Of a stretch of DNA of 64,000 nt, positions 58,501 to 64,000 are shown in pieces. Below the pieces are notes generated by a model. That model did no database searches. It worked only from the letters and a program-made list of their open reading frames with translations, and was not told the origin of the DNA. The DNA lies in the NCBI GenBank assembly GCA_940671915.1, contig CALNVZ010003433.1, forward strand, positions 35,908,555-35,972,554, given 5' to 3'. Positions within the stretch are counted from its first letter, which is position 1. Each line of letters opens with the position of its first letter. The DNA is from Paracentrotus lividus (lineage: Eukaryota > Echinodermata > Echinoidea > Camarodonta > Echinidae). The translations under genes and the position numbers were made by a program.

Positions 58501-59502
58501 ATATATGGTCATAAAGAGGGGTAGTCTTTATTTTACTATCCCGCATAATTATATGCGGGCTTAGTATACAACGGGTTAAGGCGATATTAAAACTCTCGAA
58601 CTTCGGACTTCCAAATATTAAAAGTCAATATCACTATAATACCGGATAAAAAGTTTGCTAGGTTCCCGAGTAAAAAAAAAAAGATAAATCGTTTCAGAAT
58701 ATTAAAAACTTGCAATTTATAGTGACGATTGAATACAAATCATACTAACTCTACAGCAAAAATGGAGCCCCCCCCCCCCCGTTTTTCGCACACGAGTACT
58801 CTGCGACAGTTGGGTATACAGGATCGCGATGTCAAAGAGGTGATTATTTTGTCATTGTATTTGTTCTCAGTAAGAAACTTTGCGTTATTTATTTCCTTTC
58901 ATATTTCTGAAATTTCATTGAAAAAAAAAAAAGATATTTTTTTTAGAAATGCATAACAAAATAGAAAAAAATATCGCCACGTGCACTTTTTTTATGACAT
59001 ATTTCGAAAGTAACAACAATAACAATAATAATAATAGTAATAAAAGGTATAATAATCACAACAATGATGCTAGTAAAAATAAAAATTGTATCAATATTTA
59101 TTATAATAATGATGATAATAATATTAACAATCATTATAATAATAACAATAAAAAACCGAAGTGAAGACTTGCAGTTTATTTAGCCATAAACCCGTGTGCC
59201 ATATTAATATCATTACTTATAGGTCTACTGGTAGGCCTACTACTGCCTTTATTACATCTAGACATTTTCTAAAGAAACAAGATAAATATACACACCAAAA
59301 ATAGACCATACTTTTTCTTATACTTGTACTTACTAAAGATGCTTCCAACAAATGGCAGACCTCTTGGACCGGGTGGGAACCTGTTTGGTCTTACGATGCT
59401 CCAGAGAGCCAGAGAGATAGTGATCACTCCAAGGGTTGCTGTAATGGATAAGGCATTGACTTGACCCAAAGTAGACTCTCCAACTCCGAGTAGATCAATC
59501 AT
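41909..59502 (-). CDS. Cytochrome P450 gene C, nine exons, exon 4 with four 1-bp deletions
   Basis: Paralogue of gene B with the same exon phases. Coding exons, in order: 59334-59502, 54337-54510, 52271-52364, 46747-46901, 45463-45671, 44538-44660, 43965-44204, 42328-42426, 41909-42165. All borders are GT/AG. Eight exons match the gene B lengths exactly (exon 1 as in gene A); exon 4 is 155 bp against 159. Motifs: PPGPRGLP hinge, WKLHR, AGTQT, EIMR, FGAGRRGCLG. In exon 4 three deletions scramble about 16 residues before the frame returns, and a fourth shifts it again, giving a stop just inside exon 5 at about 200 residues. This means a recent pseudogene or consensus errors. Introns 1, 2, 3 and 7 contain mobile elements. 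Confidence 0.85.
42328..42426 (-). CDS. Gene C exon 8
   Basis: 99 bp. GYSIPKGTTVMINTHSMHFD then DPDEWDQPDKFLP; phases as in gene B. Confidence 0.93.
42734..42884. repeat. Perfect 50-bp inverted repeat in gene C intron 7
   Basis: 42734-42783 is the exact reverse complement of 42835-42884, with a 51-bp loop. The arms contain CCAAGCTTTCGGCTATATAA. A young MITE-like or snapback sequence; the AAGCTTTCGGCT core also occurs in the 56821-57857 foldback ends. Confidence 0.9.
43104..43890. repeat. Nested inverted repeats in gene C intron 7
   Basis: The outer arms, about 43104-43305 and 43715-43890, pair through TTCTTCTCAT, CACTGAGGCGTGAAACATC and CGAGAAGTCACTGA words. Inside, an inner pair reads TAGGTACCTTACCAAAAGAT against CTTTTGGGAAGGTACCTTA (about 43556-43700). 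Probably one foldback element with a nested inner palindrome. Confidence 0.7.
43965..44204 (-). CDS. Gene C exon 7, I-helix threonine to K-helix
   Basis: 240 bp. Starts AGTQTTVETLNWGLALL and carries LPYTEATLYEIMRYSS with ExxR. Gln again replaces the acidic residue next to Thr. Confidence 0.93.
44538..44660 (-). CDS. Gene C exon 6
   Basis: 123 bp. NINDFYSLLLKAQEDARKQG, then LTDTHVFQTVSDIFG; differs from gene B by only a few residues. Confidence 0.92.
45463..45671 (-). CDS. Gene C exon 5, F-G region
   Basis: 209 bp, open in the P450 frame. In the frame delivered by exon 4 as written, it hits TAG within its first 11 bases. The substrate-recognition region differs from gene B in charge and aromatics (WARYIPSSGP, FNAFIQNQVDD). 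Confidence 0.9.
46747..46901 (-). CDS. Gene C exon 4 with four single-base deletions
   Basis: Borders are intact (CAG/G, CTAG/GTAAA). Relative to gene B one base is missing at AAAC.TCTAC, TATC.AAAGG, AAGAAGT.GGC and CTCTC.GAGATG. The first three restore the frame together after an altered segment of about 16 residues; the last is not compensated. Confidence 0.85.
47447..47586. mobile_element. 140-bp hAT-like MITE in the left arm of the foldback element
   Basis: The ends are CAGTGGCG-ATACAGG and CCTGGATCCGCCACTG. The inside is two G-rich runs. The matching part of the right arm (about 51805-51830) lacks it, so it inserted into one arm only. Confidence 0.7.
48749..49770. mobile_element. Nested 1022-bp TIR element inside the foldback element
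   Basis: The terminal repeats are CCGTCACACTGAGGTCGTTC at the left and, inverted, GAACGAGCTCAGTGTGACGG at the right. They are flanked by TAAG (48745-48748 and 49771-49774). The opposite arm of the host element is uninterrupted at this point. Inside, a segment of about 80 bp (49046-49127) is directly repeated about 338 bp further right (from 49384). No transposase. Confidence 0.8.
52271..52364 (-). CDS. Gene C exon 3, C-helix
   Basis: 94 bp. GILTEGFKDIVFSPFTETWK then LHRKLAHSAL. Joined to exon 2 it gives Leu at the junction codon where gene B has Phe. Confidence 0.92.
52716..53937. mobile_element. TIR element with clustered GACGGACTAGCTTTAAAGC palindromes, gene C intron 2
   Basis: The ends are CACTGAAAACCT at the left and AGGTTTTCAGTG at the right, a 12-bp inverted repeat. 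Both subterminal regions (52730-52910 and 53800-53925) are built of repeated GACTAGCTTTAAAGCTAGTC palindromes and single half-units. The interior is AT-rich with no transposase. A GGTAGGTAGACTATAG tandem patch lies at 52920-52990. Confidence 0.75.
54337..54510 (-). CDS. Gene C exon 2
   Basis: 174 bp. VNDSPEVVFKEWAKIYGDIF, GFKIGDRWMVVLNRQALI, GVDFSGRPDLYS. Acceptor TAG/GT, donor CGC/GTAAGT. Confidence 0.92.
54790..55385 (+). mobile_element. Decayed LINE reverse transcriptase fragment in gene C intron 1
   Basis: Opposite strand to the P450 gene. In pieces and with stops it reads LDYGVPQG.IFGP.LF, then MQYTDG at the place of the YADD box, then FDSHLTMEKHISELC-like. It ends with IKNILKIQNLHRP, which matches the LQRVQN region. 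This order is typical of CR1/L2-like LINE reverse transcriptases. Dead copy with several stops. Confidence 0.6.
55386..56820. other. Gene C intron 1, unassigned
   Basis: AT-rich. 56640-56820 is dominated by AATAAATAGATG-like low-complexity repeats. 56300-56410 resembles 26690-26800 inverted (ACTACTGTTACACAAGAGCA-like words), a minor dispersed repeat. Confidence 0.35.
56821..57857. mobile_element. Foldback element with 299-bp arms and GA-rich core, gene C intron 1
   Basis: 56821-57119 pairs with 57559-57857. The arm starts TGTTATGAATAAAAAGTCTA and includes AAGCTTTCGGCTTATGC and ATCAGGATCTCTGA. The core has a GA/G-rich tract (57170-57285). A diverged relative lies at 11380-12125. No coding capacity. 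Confidence 0.85.
57858..58354. other. Gene C intron 1, unassigned
   Basis: A TA microsatellite (57916-57936) followed by A-rich sequence; no ends or exons recognised. Confidence 0.35.
58355..58579. mobile_element. Probable piggyBac-type MITE (TTAA-flanked)
   Basis: TTAA then CCCGTTG at the left and CAACGGG then TTAA at the right, about 225 bp including both TTAA. The TTAA duplication and CCC-starting ends fit piggyBac MITEs. No internal coding sequence; the end repeats are short, so chance is possible. Confidence 0.5.
58990..59160. repeat. AAC/AAT/ATG-rich low-complexity repeat
   Basis: Imperfect trinucleotide repeats (AACAATAATAAT-like), giving Asn-rich or Ile-rich spurious frames. Confidence 0.85.
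59334..59502 (-). CDS. Gene C exon 1, membrane anchor and hinge
   Basis: 169 bp, ATG at 59502. MIDLLGVGESTLGQVNALS, hydrophobic anchor ITATLGVITISLALWSIV, hinge PPGPRGLP, ends FVGSIF before GTAAGT. Intact; supports the start chosen for genes A and B. Confidence 0.92.
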
Positions 59503-60371
59503 TGTAGATGTTAATCAAGCTACAAATGAGCGCGAAGAGAACAGGAAATACAGCAATTTGCCTTTTTTCAATGTTTCACTTAAACGAGATTGTTCAAGTT
59601 ATAGGCTATATTACTCCCTTAGAAGGACCTCGTATCATGTTCAATGCGCTTTAAATGTAAATGTGTTCATTCATATTGATAGACCTAATGAGCATATCAA
59701 TGACGTCTTACTGAAGACTTTATTCCCTCGAAGATATAATTCAGAGCACAAAAAGAGATGAACCTGTCATTAAACACAAAGGCCTGTGCATGCTGGTATT
59801 AATGGGAAACAGAAACAGTATATGCGTCTACGTATTCGGATCCACGTAGACCCTTCAAAGTTACTTAAATAGTTTGGCTGCATGCTCACATCTTGTCGCG
59901 ATATGACTGTGGTTATGATGTCATATCAAAAAAAGTTTGGCGTCTTGCTCCATCATTTGCATTGCCACAGTCAGAGGGCAATGTACCTGTTCTCCCAACT
60001 GGTTTTGATTGGGTAAAGGCAAAGCGTAATCGTTTTAATACATGTATGTATTATAAAATAGTCCGCATAATATGATATTGGTAATAGTTTTTAAAAGAAT
60101 ATTATTTTGATAAATAATTTATCGTCTCCCCATCCTATGTTGGCCGCGCAATAAGATTTCTTTCGCTTGTTCAGTTTAACCATGACTGATAAGGCATTTT
60201 AATTACAATCTTGACATTCATTTCAGCATCCAGAAAAGGCTGTCGAGTTTGCTCGAACTGAAACTTGTGAACAGTGTTGAGGTCATAATGTGCAGTGTGC
60301 AGAGATGGTGATTCTTAAACTTTGAACTAAGATCAAAGTTTGCTCTTATTGATTTTTAGACAAACTCTCTT
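59503..60371 (-). promoter_or_regulatory. Upstream region of gene C
   Basis: Non-coding. Only the first tens of bases upstream of the ATG resemble genes A and B, so the promoter has diverged or was replaced. No TATA box assigned. Confidence 0.3.
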
Positions 60372-60781
60372 ATAAAACAATTAACAAGAAGGGATCTTGT
60401 TCACTGTGAAAATCCAGTGCAACATCATCTGCAAAGAGATGAACTTCCTTGATGGTCTTCCTTTCCATATTGGTCTCGACTCGGTCGGAGTCTGGCAAAG
60501 TCAAAGAGCTTGTTATCGGTTCTTGTGTGAAGATATACACCTTATCCGGATGTGTGGAATGCATTGGTCAGCAACGTAGAAGATCCCGAACAGAGTTGGA
60601 GACAAAACACAACCTTGCTTAACTCCGATGCTCATGCTAAAATGCCCTCCGTTGATGATGGGGTAACGATTTTGACCGAGAACGTCGTCGATTTCGGCGT
60701 GGATCTTTGCCTGGACGTCGGGATGGGTGGCAAGCAGAGCCAAACCCCAGTTCAAAGTCTCAATGGTAGTCTGACTACCCG
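60372..60781 (-). pseudogene. P450 exon 7 fragment fused to a LINE reverse transcriptase fragment
   Basis: The acceptor TTTATTTAG and first half of a P450 exon 7 (60651-60781) are intact: GSQTTIETLNWGLALLATHP, EIDDVLGQNRYPIIN. At 60650 the sequence switches, in the same frame, to GVKQGCVLSPTLFGIFY, the box typical of LINE reverse transcriptases. After one frameshift it reads VHLFADDVALDFHSEQ, with the catalytic FADD. The K-helix half of exon 7 and all other P450 exons are missing nearby. A dead P450 copy disrupted by a retroelement, or a recombination between them. Confidence 0.8.
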
Positions 60782-61759
60782 CTAAATAAAAAAAAAAATG
60801 AAATTAAAAAAAAAAAAAAAAAAACAAATGTCGGTTTATGTGAAGTTAAATTGATAGTGATCAACGGGAGCTCATCGCCTCATAATGACATTATAATAAA
60901 CCATATTCTGATAAAAAAATTAATTCATTGGTAACGTATATTGTTAGCATGTCCACTCACAGTCAGGCTTCATATAGAAAAAAAAAAGATAATTTGTGTC
61001 AACACCAACATAATAATTAACTCGGAGCGACTAGGCGGTACTCATGTGCGCGAGGGTGAGCGAGTGTGGGCGTGTGTGTGCTTGTTGTGTGTTTGATAGG
61101 TCGAGATTAAGGATATAATTTCGGTATTCGAACCTGCAATATTCCAGACATTATTATATTCCAGATATAACAGACATTGCATCTAAATTACGATATTCAG
61201 AGGAACCAGATGTTGTTGGAGAAACTCTGCCATTGTCCTTTGGTAAGTCATTAATCTGTTTTAGCCACATTCGACCCATGTCATGTTAATGGATACAATA
61301 CAGGGGAAAAAACTTATATTTACCCTTATCAGGGTAGGCTGGCTGAAGATATAGGTGATGGTAACATAACTATTCTCTTGCTCTTACCTTGTAACTTAAT
61401 AAATATCATAGAATGAAAAATAAATTGATACATTTGTATTCATTACGAGTATACCAGATAATACATGTAATCAAAATTAAATTACACACTTCATCCATCA
61501 ACCACAACTTGTATTTAGGGAGAGGAAATTTGAATATTATTTTAGTACAGGACCTTTGAGTAGTGATAACTTGTCACTTAATTGGCATGCTTTATAAAAA
61601 AAATAAAAATAAAAATAAATAAATAAATAAATAAAAACGCAACATCCTATTAATGTTTTTTTTTCGGTTAGGCTAATTGTCACATTGAAAATGCAAATAT
61701 TTTTAATTTCAATCTTGTTCTTGTCTTTATCCTTCAGAAGATGCATAGAGTAGATAAAC

Positions 61760-61791
<32 letters not shown>

Positions 61792-62178
61792 GTAAAGAGA
61801 GAGACTAACATCAGCTTATTTAATGTTGAAGCTGAAGGTTCTGAGTTTGAGGAGTCTTGAAACATATCAAAGCCTAAAAACAAAATTTAATGATGAGAAT
61901 GATTTTGTTATGGTATCTGAGTCTGAGATATATGCAGTTACTAGAGGTTCAGTTGAGAGTGAGCAAATGTTGGCGATAATTATGTAAATTGTCAACAGCA
62001 AGTTTTTGAAGACATTACAGGTCTTTCTTTTTGACTGGTGTTGGTATAGAAGAGTTTAAAAGTGTGAGAGTGAGAACATCTGTTCAGGGTAATTTGTGTA
62101 AAGATCATTTAAGTCATATACAAGAGTTTTAGTGATATACAGGTATGGAAAGTTAATAGTTCCAGAAGTCGTCTAAAA
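60782..62178. other. Intergenic sequence with simple repeats
   Basis: Poly-A tracts (60786-60828), a GT-rich patch (61060-61090), TAAA repeats (61598-61636) and a GA microsatellite (61761-61806). No coding exon recognised. Confidence 0.4.
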
Positions 62179-62625
62179 TATATTTGACCAATGCAGGTTC
62201 ACTAATATATGGGGATATGGACTTGGTGTTATAGTGAGTTGAAGTAGATTGATGATTATTTTGGACAATACAGGTCCACTTATATGGTGATGTTCGGTTA
62301 ACAGGGAACAATGTTTTAGCAGTGGTTGAAGTTAAGTGTAATAAATTTGAACAATAAAGGTTCATTTATATGACAAAATATAGGTTAGCATTGGCGTTTA
62401 GTACTTTGGAAGATTGGGAGGTATTTGAACAATGCATGTTCTGGGCTAATCTGGATATTAGAATATATTTGGACAATACTGGTTCACTTAGGGTTAGTTG
62501 AGGACAGGTTATTGAGCATTAATAGTTGATAATAGTTCGTGTCTATAGGACATAGTTTGTGGTTTATGTGCATGGAAGTGAATATAGACTATACATCATA
62601 GTTGGACAAGTCAGGTCATTACTTC
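62179..62625. repeat. Degenerate tandem repeat, about 40-85-bp spacing
   Basis: The word ATTTGGACAATGCAGGTTCAC and variants recur at about 62179, 62259, 62344, 62424, 62467 and 62600, often followed by TTATATGG. An old minisatellite-like array or a decayed element. Confidence 0.55.
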
Positions 62626-62846
62626 GTAAGAAGAGTTTATTTTTGGTATATGTATGTCCTGTTTGCAGCAGCCATTGAGATAACGAGTTTGATGAGAATA
62701 AAACTTAGATATTATTCCGTTAATAATAAATGGCATGTGTGTACTTTATTCATTTGAGTTTACCAAGTGACACTAATCACAGTCAAAATCGGCAAGGAAA
62801 TGACAGAAAAGAAGCAAAAAAAACACTTTCAATAACAATAGACACT

Positions 62847-62854
<8 letters not shown>

Positions 62855-62892
<38 letters not shown>
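62855..62892. repeat. (CA)n microsatellite
   Basis: About 18 CA units followed by a CA-rich tail to about 62970. Confidence 0.95.
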
Positions 62893-62894
<2 letters not shown>

Positions 62895-63446
62895 CATACA
62901 CACATACTCGCGCACATCATTATCCTCTTACTCCCACACCGCCACACACTCTCACAAACTCACACACCAACACCCAAAGAAATCACTATTAAAATTCAAT
63001 TGTTTACATTTTGAATGTTAATCGTGGAACTGCAAACATTGTATTACAAAATTCAAGATTCAGGATTTTATTCCAATTTCGCAGCCTTGAAAGTTGAATT
63101 GATATTGGTTTACAAAAATGATTAATTTTTTTTAGTGCACAAAAAACTAATGAAAATTTCAATTTACAAGACCAATTTCAGTTAACAAAAATAAGAACAA
63201 CAGATATTGTATTGATTTGTTTTATAGTTAAAACGGCAATGATTCTAAATAATGTATAATTTGAAGTAACAAGAACAAATAATAGAATTGAACAGACTTA
63301 TCAAACTATTTTACATATTTAGTTATATATATATAGTTTAACTTTCATTCTATTTTACATATGTTTGGATTTGCATTACGCTTGTAAGACGCTTGTTAGA
63401 GCCTTAACGCCTTTGGTTATTATTTTCACGTTAAATTATTAAATAC

Positions 63447-63497
63447 AGAGGACCCGATTTATGGAATACGTTACCATCTGAAATAAGGGACAGAAAC
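63447..63497 (+). mobile_element. Short LINE reverse transcriptase C-terminal fragment
   Basis: Reads RGPDLWNTLPSEIRDRN. The form RGP.LWN.LP..IR is a well-known block near the C-terminus of CR1/jockey-like LINE reverse transcriptases. Only about 50 bp remain, in the 3' flank of gene D. Confidence 0.6.
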
Positions 63498-63750
63498 TTG
63501 CTTTCGATGGCAAACGCGGAGCTCGAGATTAATTAAATAGTCATGTGGCGGATCCATGTTGCGCAAGAGGCCAGTGCCCCATATTAGTTTGGACACCAAA
63601 TATTAAACATGTTATCATAAAAATTTCGTATGTTGGTCAAATGCCAACCTCGTGTTTGTCTGATGTCGGCCTGATGTCATTTTTGCATTAGTCTGATATC
63701 GGTCTGATGTCAATCTAGTTTGGTCTCTATGGGCTGCTTGAAGCGTTACT
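63498..63750. repeat. 3' flank of gene D, duplicated with 41655-41908
   Basis: Nearly identical to the 3' flank of gene C (for example TTGCTTTCGATGGCAAACG, ATGTGGCGGATCCAT, GATGTCGGCCTGATGTCATT). The near identity of flank and exon makes C and D the most recent duplicates in the window. Confidence 0.85.
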
Positions 63751-64000
63751 CTAATCTCTTTTGTTAATGATGATCTCATATGGGCGGAGAAGTCTTCCAG
63801 AGGCAGTCTGGGGAATCATCTTCAGGATGTCTTGATCCTCCTTCCCTGGAACCTTGCTGAAGTTATAGTTCTGCAGGAACCAGGTGAAGATGAGAAAGAG
63901 ATCAGCCTTGGCTACTGCTTCACCTAGACAGCCTCGACGACCTGCTCCGAAGGGAAGAAAGCTGGGTGGATGTTCACGGACCGACCCACTGGCATCCAGA
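63751..64000 (-). CDS. Cytochrome P450 gene D, last exon (partial)
   Basis: The 3' end of a further P450 copy; it runs off the right edge, so only about 83 codons are seen. Reads LDASGSVREHPPSFLPFGAG then RRGCLGEAVAKADLF, with the heme-binding Cys. It continues through FLQNYNFSKVPGKEDQDILK to YEIIINKRD and TAG. No lesion is visible. Very close to gene C exon 9, differing by a few substitutions (SVREH against TVREH, NYNFS against NYTFS). The rest of the gene should lie to the right on the minus strand. Confidence 0.92.
   Translation of the reverse strand, partial: LDASGSVREHPPSFLPFGAGRRGCLGEAVAKADLFLIFTWFLQNYNFSKVPGKEDQDILKMIPQTASGRLLRPYEIIINKRD

Noticed and set aside
60513..60755. A functional P450 variant using the chimeric exon
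   Set aside because: The K-helix, heme loop and every other exon are missing nearby, and the retroelement part has a frameshift, so a working enzyme is not supported.
1..64000. tRNA, rRNA or small RNA genes
   Set aside because: No cloverleaf with plausible A and B boxes or other conserved RNA signature could be recognised by eye; a covariance-model scan would be needed to exclude them.

Overview
This is a eukaryotic, intron-rich, repeat-dense window with one 25-base run of N, so it comes from a draft assembly. The frequent GTAGGCCTAC-type words, the many foldback and MITE-type elements, and clan 2 cytochrome P450 genes with CYP17/CYP1-like sequence suggest a marine deuterostome, most likely an echinoderm. 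That is an inference; the species cannot be read from the sequence.

The only recognisable protein-coding genes form a tandem array of cytochrome P450 genes, all on the minus strand, head to tail. Gene A contributes only its first exon (4917-5085); its other exons would lie left of base 1. Gene B (28389-38217) and gene C (41909-59502) each have nine exons with identical phases and, apart from indels, identical exon lengths. An intact copy would encode about 507 residues. Gene D contributes the last exon (63751 to the window end). A lone fragment of a further copy, the first half of exon 7 fused to a LINE reverse transcriptase fragment, lies at about 60372-60781. Gene B has a 4-bp insertion in exon 1 and gene C has four single-base deletions in exon 4. 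As written, neither gives a full-length protein, although every other exon is open and keeps its P450 motifs.

Layout: 1-4916 is intron 1 of gene A. It belongs to a segmental duplication (about 510-6362) whose other copy (about 33570-39594) holds intron 1, exon 1 and the upstream region of gene B. Comparing the copies reveals insertions made after the duplication: a hAT-like element in A (1979-3216), a piggyBac-like element carrying repeated GGTCACGTGTGTGACC motifs in B (35084-37304), and a small MITE in B (38691-38889). 6541-28388 holds no recognised gene: simple repeats, a 1.2-1.5 kb tandem duplication, foldback elements, a hairpin-bearing tandem repeat next to the N gap, a LINE-like remnant, and TIR elements, one with telomere-like repeats inside. 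28389-38217 is gene B. 38218-41908 is the B-C spacer. 41909-59502 is gene C, whose introns are swollen by elements; intron 3 is almost entirely one 5.1-kb foldback element. 59503-63750 holds the P450/LINE chimera, simple repeats and a degenerate tandem repeat, followed by gene D.

The P450s would be membrane-bound monooxygenases of the endoplasmic reticulum. Every I-helix visible here carries Gln where most P450s have Asp or Glu next to the catalytic Thr, so the family may have unusual oxygen-activation chemistry. The cluster looks like a birth-and-death P450 array shaped by tandem duplication and DNA transposons.
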